Shown piece by piece: positions 24,176 through 32,330 of a DNA stretch of 64,000 bases. The stretch is taken from assembly GCF_049532965.1 (NCBI RefSeq), contig NZ_CP186694.1, positions 5,456,001-5,520,000 of the forward strand, given 5' to 3'. The notes under the pieces were generated by a model. It did not search any database. It saw nothing but the letters and a program-made list of their open reading frames with translations, and was not told the DNA's origin. The translations under genes and the position numbers were made by a program. The stretch's first letter is position 1; each line of letters opens with the position of its first letter. The DNA is from Roseateles sp049532965. Lineage in GTDB: Bacteria > Pseudomonadota > Gammaproteobacteria > Burkholderiales > Burkholderiaceae_C.

Positions 24176-24324
24176 CGCAGGGCGCTGATCAATGCGCAGT
24201 CAACGGATGCGGGTGGGGCCGGAATGGGGCTTGGGGTTCGCGGACGCGAGGCCCCATGCCCCGTGGAGAGCCCGCGCTCGATGCACCGCAGTTGGGCGGT
24301 CTCCCCAAAGGCCAGCCCGAACCA

Positions 24325-25431
24325 TCAAGACCTGCGCCGCCGCCACCACAGCCACGCCCCGGTGACGCCCATCCCGAAGAGGACGACTCCCACCAGCCCT
24401 GTGACGACGAGATGGCCCGTCCCGAAGAGTTCCCCCGAATGAAGCGGGTAGATCCAGGCGGTGGACCGTCCTGCGAGGTCGAGCTGGTTCCACTGCTGCT
24501 GGGCGAGCACGCGCCCGTCGACCGGGTGGGTCCAGATGGAGGAGAGCCCATTGGGGTGGGGTTCCCCGGGGATTTTGAAGCGCAGCCGGACGGGTCGGTT
24601 GTCGGCGGTGCCGAGCTGGATGAAGCCGAGCCTGGCCTCGGGCCATTGGGCTTTCGCGTTTGCGACGATGGTGTCGAGCGGCACGGGGTCTCCGTGCGGT
24701 GGTCCGATCCTGGGCGGCTTGGGGGCGGTGTCTCCGACCAGCGCATTGATCCAGCCGCCCATTGGCCGGTAGGCCATCCATGCGCCGCTGGCCACGGTGA
24801 CCGCGACAAGCAGCCCGAGCACTGCGCCGGCGAAGCGATGCAGGTCGAAGAGGCTGCGCGTGGTTCCCTTGTCGAGCTTGAGCTTGAACGCGTGCTGCCA
24901 CTGCTTGGCGTTTGTCGGCCACCAGAGAACGAGGCCCGTGATCAGCAGGGCCAGGTAGGCGAGGGCGGTGAAGGCCAGCACGGCCTTGCCGGTGTCCCCG
25001 AGCAGCAGTGCGCTGTGCAGTTCGAAGACGACATTGGCGAGCCCTTCTGCCTCTCCGCGGCGTCCGAGTTCGGCCATGGTCAGGGGATCGACGTACACCG
25101 TCCCTTCCCAAGCCGCGCCGCGGATGATGACGCGAAGGGACTCGCCGTCCTCGCGCGGTGGGCGCATCGTCAGCGTGGCTTGCGGTCCGAACTCCGCCGC
25201 CATGCGGCGCCGCAACGTCTCCAGCGGCGTGCTCGATGCCTCCGCCGCCACCGAAGAGGCCGCCGCGCGCGGCGGTGCGCGGAACAGTTCCGGATGCATC
25301 GCCTCGTCCAGCGGGCGCAGCACCGTCATCAGCGCGCCCAGCAGCGCCGCCGCCGCGAGCAGCATCCCGAGCGTCAGCCCGACCCAGCGGTGCAGCCAGA
25401 TCCAGACGCGGCGTGCGGTCATCAGCGCCAT
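24325..25431 (-). CDS. PepSY-type membrane protein, probable siderophore-iron reductase
   Basis: The 368-aa inner-membrane protein has four predicted helices (near residues 12-38, 148-170, 198-222 and 335-360) and PepSY-type domains between them. It carries conserved membrane histidines (W-L-H-R-W-V-G near 13; F-E-L-H-S-A-L-L near 137; L-F-D-L-H-R-F-A near 193), typical of the haem-binding PepSY_TM family. FoxB/FpvG-type members of this family reduce iron from siderophores. It follows the siderophore receptor gene by 25 bp on the same strand, so it is expected to share its iron-regulated promoter. Confidence 0.85.
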   Translation of the reverse strand: MALMTARRVWIWLHRWVGLTLGMLLAAAALLGALMTVLRPLDEAMHPELFRAPPRAAASSVAAEASSTPLETLRRRMAAEFGPQATLTMRPPREDGESLRVIIRGAAWEGTVYVDPLTMAELGRRGEAEGLANVVFELHSALLLGDTGKAVLAFTALAYLALLITGLVLWWPTNAKQWQHAFKLKLDKGTTRSLFDLHRFAGAVLGLLVAVTVASGAWMAYRPMGGWINALVGDTAPKPPRIGPPHGDPVPLDTIVANAKAQWPEARLGFIQLGTADNRPVRLRFKIPGEPHPNGLSSIWTHPVDGRVLAQQQWNQLDLAGRSTAWIYPLHSGELFGTGHLVVTGLVGVVLFGMGVTGAWLWWRRRRS

Positions 25432-25456
25432 GACGAGATTGCTTCCCGGCCGCCGG

Positions 25457-27619
25457 TCAGAAGTCCACCTTGGCCGTCAGGCGCAGCGTGCGCGGCGCGC
25501 CGACGCCCAGCAGGCCGTTGCCGGCCGTGCTCCAGTAGTCCTTGTTGGTCGCGTTGTCCAGGTTGGCCTGGAGACTGACCGCCTTGCCCAGCAGCATCGT
25601 CTGGTAGCGCGCGCCCAGCGACAGCGTCTGGTAAGCGTCGATCCAGGCCTGGTTGCTGTTGTTCACCGCCCGCTTGCCGACGTGATAGACGCCGGCATTG
25701 AGCGACAGCCCCGGCACCATCGGCAGGCGGTACTCGCCGAACAGGCTCAGCGTGTTCTTCGGCGTGTTCTCCGGCGTCTTGCCCAGCTCGCCCGGATTGG
25801 CGCTACCGACCTTGGTGATCTCGGCGTCCAGCACCACCCCGGACAGCACCAGCGCGAAGTCGCGGCCCAGCTCGCCGCTGGCCGAGAACTCCAGGCCGCG
25901 ATAGCGCGTCTCGCCACCCACCTGGTAGATGCGGTTGATCGTCGTGGCCAGCGGCCGGTCGGTCTGGAAGAGCGCCGTCTGCAGCAGCACGGCGCCCAGG
26001 CGCGCCTTGACGCCGAGTTCATGCTGCTTGCTGACGGCCGGGGGCAGGACCTGGCCGAAGTTGTCCGTGTTCAGCGGCGCCGTGCCGGTCTCTTCCAGGC
26101 CGCGCAGCGCGCTGGCGTAGACGCTCAGGTCCTTCATCGGTTTCCACATCACCGACACGTTCGGCGTCACCTTGTCGGCGCGGTAGGTCGGCACCGGAGA
26201 GGCCGGATTGCTCGCCTCGCTGCGGTACACCGTCTTGCGCAGTCCGGCCAGCAACTGCCACTGCTCGCCGAAGCTCATCCGGTCGAAGACGTACAGGCCG
26301 CGATCGTTGACCTCGGACGGAAAGCCGGTCTGCGTCAGCGTCGGGTTGACGGGCGCGATGTCGACCGGGTCGTACAGGTTCTGCGCCGCGCGCGCCGAGC
26401 CGTTGAGCCAGCCGGCCGAAGCGCGCCGGTTGTAGGTGGCGCCGATCGTCAGCTCGTGACCGATGCCAGCCGTGTCGAAGCGGCCGATCGCCTCGACGCG
26501 GTGATTGGTGTTGGTGTACTCCTGACCCTTGAGCACCGAGATGTTGGCGGTGCCGGCGCCGGTCTGGGTGTTGTAGTTGACCAGCGTCGTGTAGTTGCGG
26601 TCGCGCTTGGTGTTCGCGCGGCCGGATTCGACGCTCAGCACCCAGTCGTCGCTGAGCGCGAAGTCGCCGCGCACCAGCACGTTGGTCGCCTCGGCGTCGT
26701 AGCGGGCCCATTCGGGTGCGAAGTTGGTCGTGTTGTCCGGCACGCGCGGCAGCGTGATCACGCCGTTGACCGCGGCAGGCAGCGTGATCGCGCCTTGCTC
26801 GCTGACGTTCTTGCGGTAATGCTCGATGTCCACCTTCAGGTTGGCCCACGAGGTCGCGCGCCAGTCGTAGGCGACGGACACCAGCCCGCGATCGCCCTTG
26901 TAGCGGTCGATGCCGGTCTCTTCCTTGCTGGTGACGGCGTTGAACCGCAGCCCCATGCTGTCGTCGGCGCCGAAGCGGCGGCCGATGTCCACGTGGGCCT
27001 TCATGCCGCCGTGGTCGTTGAAGGTGGTCGTCAGCGAGGTCACCGGCGTGGCGCCGGCGCGCTTGGTCACGAAGTTCACGATGCCCGACGGCGGCACCAG
27101 GCCGTAGTACATCGACGACGCGCCCTTCAGCACCTCGACTTGCTCCTTGTTCTCGAGCGGGATGTCGATCAGGTTCACCACCGGCAGGTTGCCGTTGAGG
27201 CGGTAGTTGCCGCGGTTCTCCACGATGATCCCGCGGATCGACAGGTTGTCGTAGGTCGAGCCGCTGACCTGGGAGCGAGTCACGCCGGCCGTGTTCTTCA
27301 GCGCGTCGTACAGGCCCTGCGCGGCCTGCGCGTCCAGCAGCTCGCGCGGCATCACGTTGTTGGTCAGCGGGACGTCCAGCGGGTCCTGGTCGCGGAACGC
27401 GCCGACCTGAACCGTCGTCGGCGCGAAGGTCTTCTTGCGCACACCGGTGACGACCACCTCGTCCAGCAGCCTCTTGGGAACGCCGGTCGATGCGGTGGCC
27501 GATGCCTCCGCGGACGCGGTCGATTGGGCCTGCGACGCGAGCGGCGCCATCAGCGCGAGGACGGACAGCGAGATCAGGGACAGGCGCGGCGTGGCGCCGC
27601 GGGAAGCGGTGGACGACAT
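25457..27619 (-). CDS. TonB-dependent siderophore receptor
   Basis: The 720-aa outer-membrane receptor has a signal peptide ending near A-S-Q-A|Q, a TonB-box-like L-D-E-V-V-V-T-G (about residues 52-59), a plug domain (about 75-190; S-I-R-G, N-L-I-D-I-P-L-E, V-E-V-L-K-G-A-S-S-M-Y-Y-G, P-S-G-I-V-N-F-V-T-K-R) and a 22-strand barrel ending in the aromatic residue Phe (T-A-K-V-D-F). There is no N-terminal STN signalling domain, so regulation by a sigma/anti-sigma pair is unlikely. The plug signature is that of the siderophore class. A Fur-like box lies about 80 bp upstream. Confidence 0.93.
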   Translation of the reverse strand: MSSTASRGATPRLSLISLSVLALMAPLASQAQSTASAEASATASTGVPKRLLDEVVVTGVRKKTFAPTTVQVGAFRDQDPLDVPLTNNVMPRELLDAQAAQGLYDALKNTAGVTRSQVSGSTYDNLSIRGIIVENRGNYRLNGNLPVVNLIDIPLENKEQVEVLKGASSMYYGLVPPSGIVNFVTKRAGATPVTSLTTTFNDHGGMKAHVDIGRRFGADDSMGLRFNAVTSKEETGIDRYKGDRGLVSVAYDWRATSWANLKVDIEHYRKNVSEQGAITLPAAVNGVITLPRVPDNTTNFAPEWARYDAEATNVLVRGDFALSDDWVLSVESGRANTKRDRNYTTLVNYNTQTGAGTANISVLKGQEYTNTNHRVEAIGRFDTAGIGHELTIGATYNRRASAGWLNGSARAAQNLYDPVDIAPVNPTLTQTGFPSEVNDRGLYVFDRMSFGEQWQLLAGLRKTVYRSEASNPASPVPTYRADKVTPNVSVMWKPMKDLSVYASALRGLEETGTAPLNTDNFGQVLPPAVSKQHELGVKARLGAVLLQTALFQTDRPLATTINRIYQVGGETRYRGLEFSASGELGRDFALVLSGVVLDAEITKVGSANPGELGKTPENTPKNTLSLFGEYRLPMVPGLSLNAGVYHVGKRAVNNSNQAWIDAYQTLSLGARYQTMLLGKAVSLQANLDNATNKDYWSTAGNGLLGVGAPRTLRLTAKVDF

Positions 27620-27697
27620 GGGGGAGGGGACCGGAAGAACGAGGGAGGAGGGGACGCACAGGCGCCGGGCAGAGCCGGCGAACGCGATACGTTATCA

Positions 27698-27716
27698 AAT
27701 GCGAATGGTTCGCAAC
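27698..27716. promoter_or_regulatory. Fur-like box upstream of the siderophore receptor
   Basis: The core TGCGAATGGTTCGCA (27700-27714) is an exact 6-base inverted repeat around TGG, with AT-rich flanks, resembling the GCGAAT-x-ATTCGC form of proteobacterial Fur sites. It lies about 80 bp from the receptor start on the minus strand. The intergenic stretch 27620-27916 shows nothing else that I can support. Confidence 0.7.
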
Positions 27717-27916
27717 ATTCTAGGTGGCCGGCCGGTGCGCTCCGCGCGCAACGGGCCCCGCTCGCGGGGGAGCGTCCTGGAAACCGTGGCGCCGGCGCCA
27801 CCCTCGCCGGGAGGGGCCCGACCGCGGCGATGTCCCGGGAAGATGTCCGATTCCTGCCAGACCACGTCAGGAAGCGCCCCTAGCATCCGTCGCTTCACCC
27901 ACCGACGAGGGCCCCC

Positions 27917-28714
27917 ATGAGCACCGTTCATCCCACCCTGGCCGAGAAGGCCGCTGCACTGCGCGCCCTGCATGACGGCGCGGCACCGTTCGTGATCGCC
28001 AATGCCTGGGACATCGCTTCGGCGCGCATGCTCGAGGCGACCGGCTTCCGCGCGCTGGCGACCTCCAGTGCCGCCGCCGCCGAAGTGATGGGCCGGCGCG
28101 ATGGCCAGTTGACCCGCGACGAGACGCTCGCCCACGTCCGTCTGCTGGCCAACGCGACGTCCTTGCCGCTGAGCGCCGACCTCGGCAACGGCTTCGGGCC
28201 TCGGCCTGAAGACTGCGCGCTGATGATCCGCCTGGCCGCTGAAGCCGGCGCGGTGGGCGGCTCCATCGAGGATGCGTCGGGCGAGGAGGGCGCGCCGATC
28301 CTCGACTTCGACCTGGCGGTCGAGCGCGTTGCCGCCGCCGTCGAGGCCGCCCGGGCGCTGTCGATCCCGTTCACGGTGACGGCGCGCTCGGAGAACTTCC
28401 TGCACGGTATCCAGGACCTGGACGACACCATCCGCCGGCTGCAGGCCTTCGAGCGGGCGGGTGCGGACGTCCTCTTCGCGCCGCTGCTGCCGGACCTGGA
28501 TGCGGTGCGCCGCGTCTGTGCGGCGGTGACCAAGCCGGTGAACTTCATGGCCGGCATTCCGGGGCGCTCCTTCACGGTGCGTGAGCTCGGCGAAGCCGGC
28601 GTCAGGCGCGTGAGCCTGGCGATGTCGCTGTTCCGGCATGCGATGAAGGCCGCCCGGCTTGCCGCCGAGGAGATCCGGGACCACGGCAGCTTCGGATATC
28701 TCGATCCGCGCTGA
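27917..28714 (+). CDS. Isocitrate lyase/PEP mutase-family protein
   Basis: The 265-aa TIM-barrel protein resembles the PEP mutase/2-methylisocitrate lyase superfamily: N-A-W-D-I-A-S-A-R near residue 30, a substrate/metal loop S-A-D-L-G-N-G-F-G (usually D-x-D-x-G-Y-G) near 90, and G-S-I-E-D-A near 115. The usual catalytic K-K-C-G-H loop of isocitrate lyases is missing. A mutase, lyase or hydrolase acting on a 2-oxo or 2-hydroxy acid is expected, but the substrate cannot be named. It is convergent with nrtR (12 bp between stops) and has no obvious partners. Confidence 0.8.
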   Translation: MSTVHPTLAEKAAALRALHDGAAPFVIANAWDIASARMLEATGFRALATSSAAAAEVMGRRDGQLTRDETLAHVRLLANATSLPLSADLGNGFGPRPEDCALMIRLAAEAGAVGGSIEDASGEEGAPILDFDLAVERVAAAVEAARALSIPFTVTARSENFLHGIQDLDDTIRRLQAFERAGADVLFAPLLPDLDAVRRVCAAVTKPVNFMAGIPGRSFTVRELGEAGVRRVSLAMSLFRHAMKAARLAAEEIRDHGSFGYLDPR

Positions 28715-28726
28715 GGATGGCCGCCG

Positions 28727-29398
28727 TCAGCCGACGGAGAGATTGCTCGCCGCCGTCTTCAGCGGGGGCGCATGGGCCTTGCGGCGATAGAGCTGCGCCG
28801 GCCGGTGGCCGCCGCTGCTGAAGGCGCCGGGGATCTCCTCGATCACGTCGAGTTCCTCGATGCGGCGCCGGAAACCGCGCTTGTCGAGCTCGGCGCCGAG
28901 CACCAGCTCGTAGGTGCGCTGCAACTCGCTGAGCGTGAACTCGGCGGGCATCAGATGCACGGGCAGCGACGAGTACAGCGTCTTCGATCGCACCCGTTCG
29001 ACCGCGGTCTGCAGGATCTGCGCGTGGTCGAAAGGCAGCGATCGCAGGCGCTCGACCGGCGCCCACCGGAAGCGCTCGTTGGCCCGGTCGCAGACCTGGC
29101 CCGGCACCACGGCGTAATAGCTGACCGAAAGCGACCAGCCGCGCGAATCGCGATGCATGCCGGAGAAGGTCTTCAGCTGCTCCAGATACGGCGATGCGAT
29201 GCCGGCCTTGTCGCGCAGGATGCGCGTGGCCGCATCGTCCGCGTCCTGGTCCTTGTCGGTGTGGACCCAGCCGCCGGGCAGCGTCCAGGCGCCGAGCGCC
29301 GGGGCCTTGTCGCGCGCGGCCAGGCCGACGTGCAGTGCACCGTCCAGCAAGGTCAGCAGCACGATGTCGACGGTGACGATGGGGCGTTCGAAGTCCAC
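28727..29398 (-). CDS. nrtR: NrtR-type Nudix-related transcriptional repressor of NAD metabolism
   Basis: I choose GTG 29398 as start (V-D-F-E-R-P-I-V-T-V-D), giving 223 aa, the usual NrtR size. The upstream ATG at 29551 would place both operators inside the gene. Residues 1-145 form a Nudix fold whose box (G-G-W-V-H-T-D-K-D-Q-D-A-D-D-A-A-T-R-I-L) has lost the R-E-x-x-E-E catalytic residues, as in NrtR sensors that bind ADP-ribose. The C-terminal part (about 150-215) is a winged HTH. It diverges from the nicotinamidase and nadE genes and shares paired palindromes with them, so it probably represses both itself and that operon. Confidence 0.9.
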   Translation of the reverse strand: MDFERPIVTVDIVLLTLLDGALHVGLAARDKAPALGAWTLPGGWVHTDKDQDADDAATRILRDKAGIASPYLEQLKTFSGMHRDSRGWSLSVSYYAVVPGQVCDRANERFRWAPVERLRSLPFDHAQILQTAVERVRSKTLYSSLPVHLMPAEFTLSELQRTYELVLGAELDKRGFRRRIEELDVIEEIPGAFSSGGHRPAQLYRRKAHAPPLKTAASNLSVG

Positions 29399-29415
29399 GG
29401 GCTTCCCGGTGTGGC

Positions 29416-29435
29416 TTAGTGCAGAAGGGCACGAA
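29416..29435. promoter_or_regulatory. NrtR operator, copy 1 (nrtR side)
   Basis: TTAGTGCAGAAGGGCACGAA is an imperfect palindrome (TTAGTGC with GCACGAA) 17 bp upstream of the nrtR start, where it would overlap the promoter. It shares the TTAGTGC and GCACGAA arms and the preceding GC with the second copy 119 bp away. Confidence 0.85.
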
Positions 29436-29534
29436 TTATGGAGGGCGACGGATCGTGACGTCAAACGCCAGATCGACACCTCCGATACTAAGAGAAACAC
29501 ACGGTTTCCTCGCCGGGATGCTCTTCTGGATTGC

Positions 29535-29554
29535 TTAGTGCAAACCAGCACGAA
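29535..29554. promoter_or_regulatory. NrtR operator, copy 2 (pncA side)
   Basis: TTAGTGCAAACCAGCACGAA has the same arms and orientation as copy 1 and lies 50 bp upstream of the hydrolase gene, next to a TATGCT -10-like hexamer at 29561-29566. One operator per divergent promoter is the typical layout of an NrtR regulon. Confidence 0.85.
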
Positions 29555-29604
29555 GTGAGATATGCTGTCGGCACGACATCCCGAAGCAACGTACCGGAGT
29601 TCTC

Positions 29605-30438
29605 ATGACCCATCCCGCCCAACTGCTGATCGTCGACCCGCAGAACGATTTCTGCGACATTCCGGGCGCGACGCTGCCGGTCGCCGGTGCCGATGCGGAC
29701 ATGAAGCGTCTGGCGGCGCTGGTGGACCAGGCCGGTGGTGCCATCGAGGACATCGTCGTCACGCTGGACTCGCACGCGGTCTATGCGATCGAACGTCCGG
29801 CCTTCTGGCAGCAGCCCGGCACCGACGGCTCGCCGCAGCCGGTGGCGCCCTTCACCCAGATCAAGGCCGACGATGTGCGCGCCGGCCGTTTCGCACCGCG
29901 CGATGCGGCGTTGAGGGGTCCGGTGCTGGGCTATCTGGACGCGCTCGAGGCCAGTCCGAAGAAGTACATCCTGATGGTCTGGCCCACCCACTGCGTGGTC
30001 GGCACCTGGGGGCACAACGTGCATGGCGAACTGGCCGCGGCGCTGGGTCGCTGGGAGGCCGCGCGGCTGCGCACGGTCGAGAAGGTGCTCAAGGGCCTGA
30101 ACCCGATGACCGAGCAGTACAGCGCCGTCCGCGCGGAAGTGCCGATCGCCGGCGATCCGCGGACGCAGACGAATCGCGCGCTGGTCGATCGCATCGTCGG
30201 GTTTCCCGGCCTGACGTTCATCGCCGGGGAGGCGAGCAGCCACTGCGTCGCGGCCACCGCCGAGGACCTCTTCGCCGAGATGAGCGCGGAACGGCTGGCC
30301 CGCGTCGTCCTCATCGAGGACGCGATGAGTACCGTCGGCGGTTTCGAGGCGGGCGCGTCGTCCTTCGCCCAGCGGGCCCGGGCGCTCGGTGTCCGGACGA
30401 TGACCGCGGCGCAGGCACTCGGCCTGTTGTCGGCTTGA
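29605..30438 (+). CDS. pncA: Nicotinamidase-type cysteine hydrolase
   Basis: The 277-aa protein belongs to the isochorismatase/nicotinamidase family: catalytic Asp in L-I-V-D-P-Q-N-D-F-C, V-T-L-D-S-H (metal-site D-x-H), V-W-P-T-H-C-V-V-G-T, Lys in V-E-K-V-L-K-G, and nucleophile Cys in G-E-A-S-S-H-C-V-A-A-T. It would convert nicotinamide to nicotinate. Two oddities are that it is 60-90 residues longer than common PncA, and that the third metal His after D-S-H is not obvious. The substrate is inferred from its place behind an NrtR site and before nadE. Remnant pncB follows. Confidence 0.8.
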   Translation: MTHPAQLLIVDPQNDFCDIPGATLPVAGADADMKRLAALVDQAGGAIEDIVVTLDSHAVYAIERPAFWQQPGTDGSPQPVAPFTQIKADDVRAGRFAPRDAALRGPVLGYLDALEASPKKYILMVWPTHCVVGTWGHNVHGELAAALGRWEAARLRTVEKVLKGLNPMTEQYSAVRAEVPIAGDPRTQTNRALVDRIVGFPGLTFIAGEASSHCVAATAEDLFAEMSAERLARVVLIEDAMSTVGGFEAGASSFAQRARALGVRTMTAAQALGLLSA

Positions 30439-30487
30439 GAGCGGGGGGTGCGATGAACAACAAGAACGTCGGCACTGACGGCGTGTC

Positions 30488-30601
30488 CGATGCAATGGAC
30501 AGCCGGTGGCCAAGTTATCCGACGCGCCGGGAAAGACGATGTGCGCCGACCAGACCTTCCTCGACTACCTGCGACAGATCTTTCACGTGAACCGCGCATG
30601 A
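30488..30601 (+). pseudogene. pncB: C-terminal remnant of nicotinate phosphoribosyltransferase (pncB)
   Basis: In the frame ending at TGA 30599-30601 the DNA reads C-N-G-Q-P-V-A-K-L-S-D-A-P-G-K-T-M-C, then F-L-D-Y-L-R-Q-I-F-H-V. This matches the well-conserved PncB C-terminus (N-G-Q-P-V-A-K-L-S-D-S-P-G-K-T ... F-L-x-x-L-R). The frame is closed by TGA at 30476, so about 90 % of the gene is gone, including the catalytic core. The TGA overlaps a possible nadE ATG (ATGA, 30598-30601), a relic of translational coupling. The sequence has stayed nearly intact, so the deletion is recent or the end is kept for nadE translation. Confidence 0.85.
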
Positions 30602-30621
30602 GCGGTGGAAGGAGCGACGTC

Positions 30622-32328
30622 ATGCTCAACATCACCCTGGCCCAGATCAACCCCACCATCGGCGACCTGGAGGGCAACCTCGCGCTGCACCTGGACGCCG
30701 CACGCCGCGCGCGACACGACGGCGCGGACCTGGTCGTGTTCCCGGAACTGTCGCTGACCGGCTACTACCCCTGCGACCTGCTGGACGACGAGGACTTTCG
30801 CCAGCGGCTGGCGCTGTCGATGGAGCGGCTGCTTGCCGCGACGCGGGAGGTCGCCTCGTTGTACTGGGTGGTGGGCGCGCCGACGCGCCACCCCGGCCCG
30901 GGCAAGCCGTACCGGAACTCGCTGCTGGTGATCCGCGACGGCGAGGTGCTGCTCGACTATCACAAGCAGTTGCTCCCGACCTACAACGTCTTCGACGAGC
31001 GTCGCCACTTCGAGCCGGGCCCGGACGTGGCGCGGGTGCTGCGCATCGGCCGGACGCAGGTCGGCTTCATGATCTGCGAGGACGGCTGGAACGACGAGGG
31101 CAAGGACTACGCCGTCAATCCGTTCCAGCGCCTCGCGGACGCGGCGCCCGACCTGATCGTGTCAATCAACGCCAGCCCCAGCAACGTCGGCAAGCGGGAG
31201 CAGCGTCACGCGGTGTTCCGCGCCGCGTGCTGGCGGCATCGCCTGCCGCTGGTGTTCGTGAACCAGGTCGGCGGCCATGACCAGCTCGTGTACGACGGCG
31301 CCTCGTTCGCCATCGAGCCGGAACCGGGCGTCGTCTTCGAGGCGAAGCGCTTCGAGACGGATGTCGTCACGCTGCGCTTCGAGACGGACCGCGGTCTCTT
31401 CGCTGCACGAGACGGCGGCCCGTTGCCCGCTCCCGGAGGCGGTCTCGACACGATGGCGTTCTATCGGAAGCAGATCGTCCTTGGCCTGCGCGACTACGTG
31501 CGACGCTGTGGCTTCGATCGTGTGGTGGTCGGCGCGTCAGGCGGCATCGACTCGGCCTTGACGCTGGCCCTGGCCGTCGAGGCGCTCGGCGCGGACAAGG
31601 TCGCGGCCGTCACGATGCCGTCGCGCTTCTCCTCGGTCGGCAGCGTCGCCGACTCCCAGGCGCTCTGCGACCGGCTGGGTGTTGCGCTCGACGTCTGCCC
31701 GGTCGAGGACATCGTTCGCCAGATCGGCGACACGATGGCGGGCAGCACGCTGGCGCTGCGTCCGTCCGGCCTGGCGCTGGAGAACCTTCAGGCGCGGGTG
31801 CGGGGCACCGTGCTGATGACGCTGTCCAACGCGCGCGGCCATCTGCTGCTGACCACCGGCAACAAGAGCGAGATCGCCGTCGGGTACTGCACGCTCTACG
31901 GGGATACCAACGGCGGGCTGGGACTGATTGGGGATCTCTACAAGACGGAGGTCTTTGCGCTGTGCCGCCATCTCAACGAGAGCGCCGGTCGCGCGGTGAT
32001 TCCCGCCGCGATCCTCGACAAGCCGCCCAGCGCCGAGCTCGCGCCGGACCAGCGCGACACCGACAGCCTGCCGCCCTACGAGGTCCTGGACGAGGTACTG
32101 AAGGTGCTGATCGAAGGCGATCGCCTCGGGCAGGAGGAGCGGGCCGCGGCGGAGGCCGCGGTGGCCGCGCTGCGTGAGGGCGACGAAGGTCAGGCGCTGA
32201 TCGCGCGGATCAAGGGCATGATCGCGCGCAACGAATACAAGCGGCGTCAGTCGCCGCCGATCGTACGGCTGCGCTCGCGCGCCTTCGGCAGTGGCCGGCA
32301 GCTGCCGATCGCGGCCCGGCACTACTGA
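30622..32328 (+). CDS. nadE: Glutamine-dependent NAD+ synthetase
   Basis: The 568-aa enzyme amidates nicotinate adenine dinucleotide to NAD+. The N-terminal nitrilase-type glutaminase (about 1-260) shows Glu in V-F-P-E-L-S-L-T-G-Y, Lys in Y-H-K-Q-L-L-P-T-Y and Cys in M-I-C-E-D-G-W. The C-terminal synthetase has the PP-loop S-G-G-I-D-S and T-T-G-N-K-S-E-I-A-V-G-Y. ATG 30622 is preferred because GGAAGGAG lies eight bases upstream; ATG 30598 overlaps the pncB remnant stop and is possible. It lies downstream of an NrtR site and pncA, and upstream of a nadM remnant. Confidence 0.93.
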   Translation: MLNITLAQINPTIGDLEGNLALHLDAARRARHDGADLVVFPELSLTGYYPCDLLDDEDFRQRLALSMERLLAATREVASLYWVVGAPTRHPGPGKPYRNSLLVIRDGEVLLDYHKQLLPTYNVFDERRHFEPGPDVARVLRIGRTQVGFMICEDGWNDEGKDYAVNPFQRLADAAPDLIVSINASPSNVGKREQRHAVFRAACWRHRLPLVFVNQVGGHDQLVYDGASFAIEPEPGVVFEAKRFETDVVTLRFETDRGLFAARDGGPLPAPGGGLDTMAFYRKQIVLGLRDYVRRCGFDRVVVGASGGIDSALTLALAVEALGADKVAAVTMPSRFSSVGSVADSQALCDRLGVALDVCPVEDIVRQIGDTMAGSTLALRPSGLALENLQARVRGTVLMTLSNARGHLLLTTGNKSEIAVGYCTLYGDTNGGLGLIGDLYKTEVFALCRHLNESAGRAVIPAAILDKPPSAELAPDQRDTDSLPPYEVLDEVLKVLIEGDRLGQEERAAAEAAVAALREGDEGQALIARIKGMIARNEYKRRQSPPIVRLRSRAFGSGRQLPIAARHY

Positions 32329-32330
32329 CC

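Noticed and set aside
24968..27883. A 971-codon open frame on the plus strand opposite the siderophore receptor and PepSY gene
   Set aside because: It is the antisense frame of two convincingly annotated genes, is rich in Arg/Gln/His from reversed GC-rich codons and has no recognisable domain.
29399..29551. Extended NrtR N-terminus from the ATG at 29551
   Set aside because: It would place both operators and the divergent promoter in the coding region and add 51 residues foreign to the family.
30490..30621. Longer N-terminus for NAD synthetase starting at 30490
   Set aside because: That stretch overlaps the pncB remnant in another frame, does not resemble NadE, and a strong ribosome-binding site precedes 30622.
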